Notes under the pieces: model-generated
Database searches by the model: none
Told to the model about the DNA's origin: nothing
What the model saw: the letters and a program-made list of their open reading frames with translations, nothing else
DNA from: Hypoxylon rubiginosum
Lineage: Eukaryota; Ascomycota; Sordariomycetes; Xylariales; Hypoxylaceae
DNA: 64,000 nt
Reading direction: 5' to 3'
NCBI GenBank assembly: GCA_902806565.1
Contig: CADCXA010000024.1
Location: 310,001-374,000, forward strand
In this document: positions 10,774 through 20,925 of the stretch, piece after piece
How positions within the stretch are numbered: position 1 is the stretch's first letter
Layout: the number at the start of each line of letters is the position of its first letter
Translations under genes and position numbers: made by a program

Positions 10774-11676
10774 ATGAACTTACTTGCTTGGCTTGCTCCC
10801 AAAGGAGACGTTTACAACCTCTTGCCCGGCGACAATGTCGGTAAAGGCTCGTCCACGCAGACTTCAACTAGATACTCGTTCCGAGGCTCGTTTCTCAAGA
10901 CGGCTCTAGTTGGCTTGCTTGTACTTTCCAGTTTTTTTGCAGGCAGGCTTTCGATGAGTGTGCCAAGCCCTGAAAGAAACAAGGTGTTCGGACGTGAGTC
11001 TGACCAAGACACTTTACCTTGCCTTACCTACCGAGCCCAGAGTGTTGACATAAAACTCCCTAGTCGAGACAAAAGACCAGTTGTTCAAGTACAACCGCAC
11101 TTTTGGAGAGACACCATCCAATGCAACCGATGCTGCATGGGGGTCGTTATTCCCTCAACATGGAGGATTTTTTGTACACCCTGAATTGGCTCCGAAACGT
11201 TCCGCCTTTTCTGTGTTCCATCAGCTGCATTGCCTGGTAGGCTTGAGTTCACTTGGCGCCAACAACATAACACAGCTGACGCTACGTAGGACGAGCTGCG
11301 GCATGGATTCTACGTGCTCCACGATCAAGTCATAGCATACTCAGAAACGATCGGCAGTCGTCAGACAAGGAGTCAGAGCGACTGGGCAGAGCAGGGGAAG
11401 CGGGCTCTGCAGGAGCACTCGCTGGGTCACATCCGCCACTGCATCGACTTGTTACGGCAGAGCCTGATGTGTAATGCTGACCTGACAATAGAGCTGAAGA
11501 ACGAGGAGTTGGGGGGAGTGACCGGATTTGGCACGGTACATCGCTGCGTTGACTGGCCGGGCCTGTTGGAATGGATCCGGCCGTACGAGGGAACAAATGC
11601 TTCACCTATTCCCCAGGAACATGACCACATAGGTCGAGGAGAGGTCTTGTCCAAACCTGTTCCGCTCAACAAGTAG
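10774..11676 (+). CDS. UstYa-family (DUF3328) oxidase 3
   Basis: This encodes 259 residues in three exons (10774-10993, 11064-11236, 11290-11676) with introns of 70 and 53 nt. It has one N-terminal membrane helix (about 40-60). The lumenal part carries HGGFFVHPEL, HQLHC (126-130) and HIRHC (178-182) with IDLLRQSLMCNAD. This is a third paralogue, so the pathway has enough UstYa-type enzymes for more than one cross-link or oxidation. About 115 bp separate its stop from the methyltransferase start on the same strand, which suggests co-regulation. The family is certain from the motifs; the specific reaction is not. Confidence 0.9.
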
Positions 11677-11790
11677 CATACTTCACTCGGTAGGTAACTA
11701 GTATGTAGCAGTACAGAATCATATTTCAATAGGGACAGCACATTGCAGCACATTACAGAATACTACACTCCTGTCCTATGCAAGATCAGA

Positions 11791-13222
11791 ATGGCAACAT
11801 CCCAAGTAATTGACGCCGTAGAAGTATCTCAACTAGAACGGCTGGCCCAAGACATCGCGTCCAGGACGCAGGAGTTCACGGCAGTGCTGCGCAGAAACGG
11901 CTGCGCACTGCCGTCGCACGACCCGGACACTCCGAGGAACGATACCCTCCCGCTGGAAGGGACGATTTTGCAAAGCACATTGATGGAGCTCACGACGGAG
12001 CTACAGGCTCTTGTCCAGGGCCCAAGATTGCATATGCACAACCAGATCCTGGCGGTGAGCAGCCCCTTTCTTTGCCAGCGGGCAGCTGTAACGTAACGGT
12101 TGATAAAACGATAGCTGACGACGCTTAAGCATGTCAACCTGGTCAATTTCCATGCCATTTACAGCTTCAGACTCCCGGGCGTCGTTCCCGCGGAGGGCAG
12201 CATCAGTTACGCAGAGCTGGCCGGAAAGGTTCAAGCGAGCGAGGATGTGGTTCGCCGCATTGCACGATATGCCATCACAAAGCACATCTTCCGAGAGGTC
12301 GACGGCGGCGGCAGGCTCGCACACTCGGCCACGTCCAAGATGCTTGCCGAATCGCCTATGATGATGGAATGGATTGGAATGGTCTGCGAAGAGATGTGGC
12401 CTGCCGCAACGCAGGTGGTTCCAGCCCTAGTAAAGTGGCCCAGGTCGCAGGAGCCGCAACACTCGGTAAGTTGGCACGATGTATTGAATCTAGGGGAGCT
12501 CGCGGCGGCTCACAAAGAAACTGTAGGGGTTCGCCCTCGCGCATGGGCTGGAGACGCACGTCTTCGACATGCTGGTGGACCAGCCCGAGCGGGCGGCGCG
12601 CTTCGCCAACGCCATGGTCTACTTCAACTCCAACGCGGACCTTGCGCCGCACCACATATGCGATGCTTTCGACTGGGAATCCGTCTCGCAGGTCGTCGAC
12701 ATTGGCGGGTCGGCGGGCTCCACCGCGGTGGCTCTCGCGACACGCCTGCCGCAAGTCAGCATCGTCATCCAAGATCAAGCGGTCCTAGAGGATCAGGCGC
12801 GACGGTCGATCCCGCCCGAGCTGGCAGACCGCGTCTCCTTCGTCGCACACGACTTCTTCCAAGACCAGCCCGTGCGCGACGCGGACGTCTACCACTTCCG
12901 CTGGATCTTCCACGACTGGCCGGACCGGTACTGCCTGAAGCTCCTGCGGGCGCTGGTGCCGGCGCTGAAACCGGGCGCCAGGGTCGTCGTGTCGGACTAC
13001 GTCGTGCCCGAGTCCGGGACGACATTACGGTACAAGGAGGGACTCGTACGGGGCTTTGACCTGGCCATGATGGAATTGTTCAACGCCCGCGAGAGGGAGC
13101 AGCGGGACTGGCAGAGGTTGTTTGATGAAGCGGATTCCCGGTTCAGGTTCGAAGGCATCAGGACCGTGCCTGGCGCCGATCTGGCCTTCATTTCAGCCAC
13201 TTGGCAGCCGTCAGATATGTAG
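11791..13222 (+). CDS. SAM-dependent O-methyltransferase (COMT-like)
   Basis: This encodes 436 residues in three exons (11791-12054, 12115-12465, 12527-13222); all introns are phase 0 and 60-61 nt. It has the usual fungal O-methyltransferase plan: a helical N-terminal and winged-helix region with SFRLPGVVP, then a Rossmann domain with the SAM loop DIGGSAGS (Asp263). RWIFHDWPD follows, with His334 at the catalytic-base position, then LKPGARVVVSDYV. In this cluster the likely acceptor is a Tyr phenol, an Asp carboxylate or the N-terminus of the modified peptide. Phomopsin-type clusters also contain methyltransferases. The substrate is inferred. The first acceptor could be GATAG at 12114 (used) or a later AAG; the former keeps more conserved sequence. 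Confidence 0.87.
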
Positions 13223-13679
13223 CTCGGTGAGTTTACGAGCCTCGCGAGATCGAATTAGGATATTTTTCCTAATTCATAGAAAATATGAAATCGAATGAGA
13301 CTAGTTCTATCAATGAGGTATACTAATTGATAGATATTATAAGAATTATGAATATGTATAGAATTCTATGAAATTATCTTTGCGAGTCCATCATTTCGCG
13401 ACATATAATTAGATTTTTTCGTAACTAAAGCGGCTGAGCCGCCTCACTAATCTAGTAGCTTGGGCGCATGTGACGCTGTGTTACAGTGTGTTACAGCGCT
13501 ATTCTAGCAAACACAGGCGCATCAGGTGGTGCGCACGGGCCATTACGAGGTGGTCTACTTCCCTACTTCCAGTCCCAATCCCTTAGAAAATCACCTACAA
13601 AGGAGTCATCACCCTTCCCCCTCTCTAGGATGGAAGCACACTCGCCATCTTACATCTTCCCAACCATACCAAAACCACC
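13223..13679. other. AT-rich intergenic with small hairpins
   Basis: This region contains two perfect short inverted repeats: GAATTAGGA with TCCTAATTC (13252-13275), about 30 nt after the methyltransferase stop, and CTATCAAT with ATTGATAG (13307-13333). The AT-rich part ends near 13430, followed by the P450 promoter. The first hairpin could sit in the 3' UTR. The region may be a degraded small element; no terminal repeats were seen. Confidence 0.45.
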
Positions 13680-15308
13680 ATGACTGCCGTGTCGCTGCTG
13701 GCGCTGCTGGCGTCTTTTGTCGCCGCTTTTGCCGCCTATCGCCTGTATCTAAACTACACACTGCGACTCAAGGCCCAACAGCATGGATGCCTGCCCGCAG
13801 CCCGCTACAAGCATAAGGACCCCGTATTCGGTCTGGATATCTTCCTACGAACCGGAGATGCTATCTCCAAGAACCAATTCCTGGTCGAGCACCAGCGGCG
13901 ATACGATACATATGGCCATACGTTCGAAAGTCTGAACTTCGGTTCGCATGGCATATCCTCTATCCACCCAGAAAACCTACGGGCGGTCTTCTCTAAAAAT
14001 GCTGCAGACTGGGGCGTTCAGCCTCTGCGGCTACACAATATGAGCCCATTCTGCGGCAAGGGATTCATTACGACTGACGGCTCTGACTGGAAGGTCTCCC
14101 ACGACCTACTCAAGCCCGGCTTCCACAGGTCCAATATTTCCGATTTTGGTCCCCTTGAAGAGCATCTCAATATCCTACTAGGACAGATCCCAAAGGATGG
14201 CTCTAAGTTTGATTTACAGCCATATCTCTTAAAACTGGTTTGTGTTGTGAATCCCCGCCCACGCTCCTGGCGCACTAACGTATGTGCACCAGTATCTTGA
14301 CTTGAATACGCTCTTTCTATTCGGAGAGTCTATCGGAATGCTTTCCGGCACGCCTCCATCACATGCAAAAGGCTTTTTGGATGCATTCCAGGCCGGCTTC
14401 AATGGCTGCGGAATACGCATCGCCCTGGGACCTCTGAGCTTCTTGATGCCAAAGGGTTCCTGGCTCAAGGCATGCGACAAGGTTCATAAATTCGCCGATA
14501 TATATGTTGATAGAGCTATCGAGTACCGTAACAAAGTCAACTCGGTCGGAAATAGCCAAGACAAAATAAAGCGACGCACTCTACTTTTCAACATGGCACA
14601 AGCGACGGCTGATAGGACCGTTCTACGGAACCAGGTAGTGCAGGCCATGATGGCAGCAACCGAGACAACCGCTTCTCTGATCAGCCATGTTATCCGGAAC
14701 TTGGCCAGCAATCCTACTATAGCTGCCCAAGTGCGAGCTGAAGTTCTGGCCGTGGGTGACAAGCCGCTGGATTTCGACCAGTTACCGCGGATCAAGTCCC
14801 TACAACATGTTATCACTGAAAGTATGGCTGCTAATATTTGGCTCTATATTGAAAGTTATCGCTAACGTGATGACTAGCCCTCCGTCTGTACCCTGTATTT
14901 CCGCAGAATAATCGCGTTGCTTTGAAAGATACAATTTTACCTACCGGAGGAGGCTTAGATGGCACCGCTCCAGTGTTCGCGCCAGCTGGCACTCTATTCG
15001 ATACTTGCTTCGCTACGCTCCACCGCGATCCGAAAATTTGGGGTCCCAATGCTAATGAGTTTTGTCCCTCCCGCTGGGAAAATGATTATAGCCCTCCCCC
15101 ATTTACATTCATGCCGTTTGGAGCTGGGCCTCGACAGTGCTTGGCACAGCAAAAGGCGACTATGGAGGTCTCGTATATAGTATCGCGAATATTGCAAGAG
15201 TTTAGCGGAGTCAAGAGCGAAGACGAGAAACCCTATCAGGCACAGGTGGCTCTAACGGCAAAGAGCGCTCACGGGTGTCCTGTATCGCTCACCCCAGCCA
15301 CAGGATAA
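13680..15308 (+). CDS. Cytochrome P450 monooxygenase, CYP52-like
   Basis: This encodes 505 residues in three exons (13680-14237, 14293-14821, 14878-15308), with introns of 55 and 56 nt. An N-terminal membrane anchor (about residues 3-21) is present. The I-helix region reads AATETTASLISH in place of the usual AGxxTT. The ExxR pair is Glu362 to Arg365, split by the second intron, and the heme-binding loop is FGAGPRQC with Cys450. The overall look (FDLQP, ETLRLYPVFPQNNR, PFGAGPRQCLAQQ) is that of CYP52-type hydroxylases. At the end of the RiPP gene run it probably hydroxylates or oxidises the cyclised peptide, as P450s do in ustiloxin-like pathways. A primary role on fatty acids is the alternative. 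Confidence 0.88.
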
Positions 15309-16549
15309 ATTATACAGAGTATACAGAGGTTCATTTCAAAAGTCCGACAGACTGTCACATATACCTACTGTCAACGGGATTCTCCACAAATTAACCACCT
15401 TGCAACTATCTCCACTTTGACCGTTCCACTCATGTTCGATTCCGCATCTGATTCCACATGGTGATCTTCTCCATCAGACCATTATTTTGCTAGGAAATTC
15501 ACCCAATCTCCGTTCTCATGCCAAAGGTACCCTCATAACACCAGATTTGCCTTCAGAGGCCCAGGAGATAGCCCAGATACACAGCGATCTTAGAATGTCC
15601 TTTTGCAGCACACACACCTAATGCGTTATTGTGACCTACTTTGCCGTATCAACAGCTTTACTGACGATTCCCCCAGATGCCCAGGCGCCCAGATGAAGGG
15701 AGTGGAGAGTCTACCCCACCCTCCCTAGTAGTTGGGTCTCACATTTTGGCCAACCAGGTGCGAGCCTCTCAAATGTTGCATGCATAGCAACCCTAGACCC
15801 GGTCGGTCGGGTCCTTCAGATCCTTCATGCACGTCAGTTCCAACCAACGCCAGGTAAAACAGACTTCCTTCCGGGAAGTTAGTCCAATTAAATACCTATA
15901 CCTAAACCATGTTAGTTCCCGTATTAATAAATGTCGTACTCCTACATGAGAATTCCCTTGCCTCTCACCGCGCACTTCTTCGATGAGACACTTCTTTCGA
16001 TGAGACGCGCCGCGCGGTTCGTACAGTGTTGGTGTCGCCGAATACGATGGCCTCATAGCGGTGAGATGGTCGCACAGCAGCGGCTTGCCCACGCTTCCGA
16101 GAATTGGGACCTTGGACAAGTGGTAGGTATCCGACAGAGACCACAGAGACCGAATAGACAGGTGACACTGGCTTCCGAAAGGCAGCATCCGATGTATTAC
16201 CATACTTTGTAGCACAAGATCTGTAGGCGACCCTACGGTGTACTTGTAGCCCTCGCGCATGTGTGCGGGTGGGCGGCGATGCCTTCCTCCTGATCACAGT
16301 CTAACTTCTGTAAATTATGCTGGCCTTGCTTCTGGTGATTGCGTCTGGTTTCGTCTTCTTCGTCTTCCTCTTCTTTTTCGTCTTCTTCTTCCTCTTCTTC
16401 TCTTCTTCTTCTTCTTCTTCTTCTTCTTCTTCTTCTTCTTCTTCTTCTTCGTCGTTACCGCCACCGCTAGCGGTCGCTTTGAATGGCTCTATTTCCGCAC
16501 AAACAGACTTACACCCGCCCGCCTCGCACTTTTTCGATGCCCAGGTAGC
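15309..16549. other. Intergenic with a CT/TTC-rich tract
   Basis: A minus-strand frame of 155 codons (15793-16260) starts with a true ATG but resembles no family I know and overlaps no splice structure. From 16337 the sequence becomes pyrimidine-rich, ending in the TTC microsatellite. Otherwise nothing is recognised. Confidence 0.4.
16337..16450 (+). repeat. TTC microsatellite
   Basis: An imperfect TTC/CTC tract passes into a pure TTC run of about 16 units at 16402-16450. It lies about 100 bp upstream of the SAT4-like gene start and probably sits in its promoter or 5' UTR. Frames through it give poly-Phe or poly-Ser and are not real proteins. Confidence 0.9.
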
Positions 16550-17955
16550 ATGTACTCGTCGTACTCCGTTGCTGCTGCCGTGTGCAGCTGCGTATTCCCA
16601 ATCTTAGGTATTGTTGCCGTGGTGTTTAGGCTGAGGGCGCGCCGGGTGCAACAACTGAAGCTGGCGCTGGATGACTGGCTTATACTCGTTGCGCTGGTAA
16701 GCACTGTATCCTATTTCGATTATACAAGATATGACACTAATTGTCTTTTCTGTTCGGTAGGCACTTGCGTTCTCATACTGCTGCCTTGTTCTCTATGGCT
16801 CATTCAACACAAGTATTGGACAGGATTTGAGGTTTGTGTTGGCTCTTGAAAATCGGGCTTCCGTTAACCGTATGGGTAGTACCATTACCCCAGACGAGTA
16901 TACCAACTACCAAAAGGTCAACTGATATATATGAAGGAAGAGAAGCTTAAACTGACTATATGAAATAGCACTTGTATTTTGGCGTTATCATTGCACATTT
17001 GTCCTACGGCTTCGTCAAGCTCGCCGTATTGCAGTTCTACAAGCGCATTTTCGCAGTTCCAAGCTTCGTTCTCTACGCGAACATCATCATTGCCATCGTA
17101 ATCCTGTTTATGGTAGCCGCGACGTTTGTAAGTCAATCTCAGAGGTCTTTTTCTCATAATGTTATCATACGCTTACTTCCCGCCCTACAGACCCAGATAT
17201 TTTCTGCTTGGCCCATCTACAACTGGTGGACGCTTGGCGAGACTTATACCATCAACTACGGCGCATTCCTTACCTCATTTGCGGCCATCGATCTCGCCCT
17301 CGACATCGTCATCTTGTGTCTTCCGATACCGGTCATTCATAGCCTGCAGATGAATAGGAGACGGAAGTTCCTGCTTCTGGGTGTCTTCTGGATGGGCTTT
17401 TTGTAAGATTCTTGGTGTATTATACCAGAGAAGTAGAAACTAACGTGAATCTTAGCTGCGTCGTTGCAACTTCTGTTCGACTTTATTTCGGATACAAGCT
17501 GAGCGAGGCTGGATCTGGGCGGCCCGTGTCCGACGAAGAGTTCTCCTGTAAGTACCAGCCGCCACCACCCCCAACCTTTAACTCAATGGAACCACATTCA
17601 CTGACTGATACCAGACGTTTCCGTAAACAACGTAATCTGGGCTGAATTGGAAAGCTGCTGCTCCGTCATCGCCGGTTGCCTGCCTACCTATGGTCCGCTT
17701 ATACGCTCCTTTTCTTTCACTGAGTTCGTCACTAGCATGTTCAACTCGCTGCTTAGCTCGTTGAAACGTAAAAGCACCAATCAGTCTAGCAAATGCGGCC
17801 AGAAGGATACATGGCACCCGATTTCGGAGAACCATGGCAATTCAACCACTGTTGAGAACAGTAGTGAGGTTGGACTAACTCAAGACGATGGCATCCACCT
17901 TCAGCGGAGTTTTGTTATAAACGTTCAAGGAAAAACTACGCAGGTTTGGAAATAA
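16550..17955 (+). CDS. SAT4-type (rhodopsin-domain) integral membrane protein
   Basis: This encodes 368 residues in six exons (16550-16696, 16761-16916, 16969-17127, 17191-17402, 17456-17547, 17615-17955); five introns of 52-67 nt all agree in phase. It has several hydrophobic helices. Family signatures include LALDDWLILVALAL after the first helix, FVKLAVLQFYKRIF, the NWW..LG loop, a DLALDIVILCLPIPVI helix and the CCSVIAGCLPTYGPL segment. A hydrophilic tail of about 90 residues ends the protein. The family includes many fungal cluster genes and PTH11-like receptors; the biochemical role is mostly unknown. It lies 1.2 kb after the P450, so it might belong to the RiPP cluster, but this is not certain. 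The start is chosen so the first helix begins near the N-terminus, as in relatives. Confidence 0.85.
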
Positions 17956-18924
17956 ATGTAGCAGCATTTAGGTCTGGTTAGAAGGCTGCTATGAAACTGT
18001 TAATTAAAAGTGACTTTGCCTCCAAAGATGGAAATATTTTTTTCTAAATAACCAATCGCTCGGTTATGGAACATAAAAAATGCCATTTTTAAATCCCAAA
18101 ACTCCCAGTCTTAAACGCTTCTCTACCATATAGGCATCATTTCTAGGCAAAATAACTTAGCTTCGTTGGATCCGAGTGTTTTTTCATCGACGCGCAGCTT
18201 GGCCCTAAGCTGAATTAACTAGACGTTAAAATCGAGGGGGCTTGGATGATAGTTTCGCCTCTTAGGTTGCCGAGAAGTCTCAATTCCTATACCTTCCTAG
18301 AACCGGTCAAAACTCCAAAGAAATTGATGACATAATATTATAAATGCCCTATAACTGCCCTATAATACAGGGACCTAAGTGCTGGAAGTCGCTCAACAAT
18401 GGCTCAACAACGGCTCAGCAACGGCTTTGTGTATAACCAAATGCGTAATAGAATTAATAGAAAAAAATTATAATTCAATTTTAATTGAATTGCAATCGAA
18501 TTACACTACATGTAGGTAGAAATGAACCAGATATGTGGTAAAAGGTTAAGTGTTCTATAGGGCCCTTAAACCGTGACTGTTGCAACCGTGGCTCAGCTGT
18601 GCTGCTATAAATGCCCTATAAATACAAGGAGTTTAGTGTCGAGCCCGGCTATAATTACAGTGAGTTATAGCGCATACGTTATAGCGCATACCTTCTATAA
18701 CTCAAGATTATGTCATCGATTTTCGGAGTTTTGGCAACTATCGCCAAGCAACCGCCTCCTTTCCTCTCTCCTCCAGAAGGGCAATAACCCTATACGAGCC
18801 TCATATCGCACTGAAATGGTTAAACCAAGTCACATTGCACCCAAGAACAGACTTTCGGCCATAATTTATTGATTAAGCTAGCTACTTGACGGAATTCACG
18901 TCGAACACTAGACTTGCGTTTCGC
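17956..18924. repeat. Degenerate inverted-repeat element in intergenic DNA
   Basis: Segment 18307-18342 (with GATGACATAAT) has a mostly complementary partner at about 18696-18735 (with ATTATGTCATC and GGAGTTTTG), giving arms about 430 bp apart. Inside are three 11-nt tandem units of GCTCAACAACG type (18391-18425), a central palindrome AATTCAATT-TT-AATTGAATT near 18472-18492, and a direct repeat TATAAATGCCCTATA (18339 and 18606). This resembles a decayed non-autonomous DNA element (MITE). No coding potential was seen. Confidence 0.45.
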
Positions 18925-19803
18925 CTACTCGAACTGAGAGAAGAAGTTCCACGACTCCGCCGCAGCGAAAGTCGCCGCTACCCCCCTGTCCATAGGCTGG
19001 GGAGTGTGATCGCCGTCGAACGCAACCCAGACGACGGGGTAGTCGGGGTCGCAGCCGGCGTACGTCGTCTTGATGTGCGTACCGCTCCCCGACGCCGGCT
19101 CCGGCGGTTCCTGCGGCGCGCACCCGTTGTTCCGCACGAACCGATCCCGCATCTCCCTGCCGCCGGCGATGGGGAGCACCGCGTCGCCGACGCCGTGCTC
19201 GCCGTAGTACGCGACGGGCTCGGCCCCGCCGCTGCAGCCGCTGATCATGGGGTTGCCCGACAGCGCCGCCACGGCGCGGATCTGTTTCCCGAGGGAGCAC
19301 GCGAGCGCGTAGGACATGGCTGCGCCGTAGCTGAAACCGGTGGAGAAGCGGAGGGTCTGGTCTACGCACAGGTCGCCCTCGACGGCCTGCATGGCCTTCT
19401 GGAGGAAACCCACGTCCTCGCCGTCCTGGTTGGCCCACCCGTTGTTGAGCCCGTCGGGCGCGATGTAGATGGCGCCGACGGTGTCGTTCATTTGGTCGGG
19501 CAGGCCGTACCAGGGTAGGTAGCCACCGATGCCGAGCGTCACTTGCTCCGCGGTGCCCATCAGAGCGTGGAGCGTGAGAACCAGGCGGTATGGATGGTTC
19601 TGGTCGTAGTCCGCGGGCATCTTGACGTAGTACTGTCGCTCCTTATTGTTGTGCGATAGGGTCAGCGGTGTGGTGGCTGCACCCGGGGTGATGAGTGTTG
19701 GGGGCTTGCCACAGCCGGTAGAGGGCGCCGCGGCCGAGACCTCGCCGACCATCCCCGTAAGCGGGAATGCCAAGAAGGCGAGCTGTCGGAGCAGCCAATG
19801 CAT
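18925..19803 (-). CDS. Secreted CE1-type esterase (feruloyl esterase/PHB depolymerase-like)
   Basis: This single exon encodes 292 residues. The signal peptide is residues 1-25 (hydrophobic, ending VSAAAPS). The alpha/beta-hydrolase nucleophile motif is GFSYG with Ser158. Other family marks are YVKMPADYDQNHPYRLVLTLHAL, APDGLNNGWAN and SGNPMISGCSGG. Asp207 and His266 (in FDGDHTPQP) are the likely rest of the triad. Members of this family release ferulic acid from plant cell-wall xylan or split related esters outside the cell. There is no carbohydrate-binding module. The high GC of the coding strand gives long antisense frames, which are shadows. Confidence 0.85.
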   Translation of the reverse strand: MHWLLRQLAFLAFPLTGMVGEVSAAAPSTGCGKPPTLITPGAATTPLTLSHNNKERQYYVKMPADYDQNHPYRLVLTLHALMGTAEQVTLGIGGYLPWYGLPDQMNDTVGAIYIAPDGLNNGWANQDGEDVGFLQKAMQAVEGDLCVDQTLRFSTGFSYGAAMSYALACSLGKQIRAVAALSGNPMISGCSGGAEPVAYYGEHGVGDAVLPIAGGREMRDRFVRNNGCAPQEPPEPASGSGTHIKTTYAGCDPDYPVVWVAFDGDHTPQPMDRGVAATFAAAESWNFFSQFE

Positions 19804-20925
19804 CTCTTCGAATGAACTGTCGATAGGTAGATAGATGAGCAGATGGTGTAGCGAAGGAGCGTGTTCAAGAGACTCGTTTTTGTGGAGGAAGTTCGTCCTA
19901 TAAAATAACTGAACGTCCGTTCTAATTTGTCTTTCTTCACCTGCCCATGGAATCGTCTATCAGGGGCGATAGAGCGGAGTAGAACACTCAGCCTGTTACC
20001 AATTCCTTAGGTTGCATTCGGTATTTCCACGTGGCACTGCCATCCGGGTATGAGAAGGAGACCCGCCGACAGCTCCGAACCGAGCTTGACTCGGCTATTG
20101 TGCTACCATTCCAGCCTAATATCAAGTCTCTTCGTGCGAAAATCACCGATTTAGTGAGACACGCCTCGGTTGAATTAGAGTACATCTTCGTGAACGATGC
20201 CAACGCCAAGAGCCGGTGATCGCCTGATGCGGTCAAGACAACGTCCAGCAGCTCGCACTTCATCTTTCAGAATCTGGCGCCGGGGGTCAGAAATTGCCAC
20301 CACCGTGATGGGATAGTTATGAGGTGACTGCACATGATATTAGCTTATACTTTTTAATATAAGTGAGTGCCTGGGGCTTTAGATAAAACAAGTCCTATAA
20401 CGTTTCCTGCGGCGGATAACTTCCAAGTTACTTATGCATGTTCACGACCTCTCCAGTCTCTAGTAGATACGGAGTATAATATCCTAAGCGTCTCACCTAT
20501 TTCACAGAGTGACGGCTGCACTGGTACATACCCAGCTTCATTATTTAGTATGAGAATCCCGAACGCTCAGGATTTCCCCTGACAGAACTTCCTTAATCGT
20601 TTCTAGTCAAACTTCACATTCTATAACACGATTTTCTCGAATATCCTATTTATCATTTCCGTACAATTATCGTGTATGGAGACTTCTGTTGTTATCTGTT
20701 GTATTTTCTTTGTTAGAACAACGCCTTGTCAGGCTTAGGTTCGGCTTAGTGCTATTGTCGTTCAGATGGTATTATAATGATGCCAGCTCCCGCCCTCTAC
20801 AATGGAAGATTATCATTGGCTCGCTCAGGCAGCCTTTGTATCAAGTTGCAATCCCCAGATATAATTGGGTCCACTGTCAACGCATCGCCAAACGGTCTGT
20901 TTCTTCTATCTTGTCTCTCGTGACT
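19804..20925. other. Intergenic between esterase and RING gene
   Basis: Short frames near 19988-20263 (minus) and 20031-20219 (plus) overlap each other and show no family features. The rest is the promoter side of both flanking genes. No repeat or RNA gene was recognised. Confidence 0.4.

Noticed and set aside
12247..13059. 270-codon frame overlapping the methyltransferase
   Set aside because: Its first part is exon 2 of the methyltransferase. After the intron it reads the wrong frame and becomes Arg/Pro-rich.
15793..16260. 155-codon minus frame with a true ATG between P450 and SAT4 gene
   Set aside because: No family features, domains or splice structure; composition is like intergenic DNA.
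16259..16849. Long hydrophobic frame through the TTC tract
   Set aside because: Poly-Phe comes from the microsatellite. The real start lies after it, at 16550.
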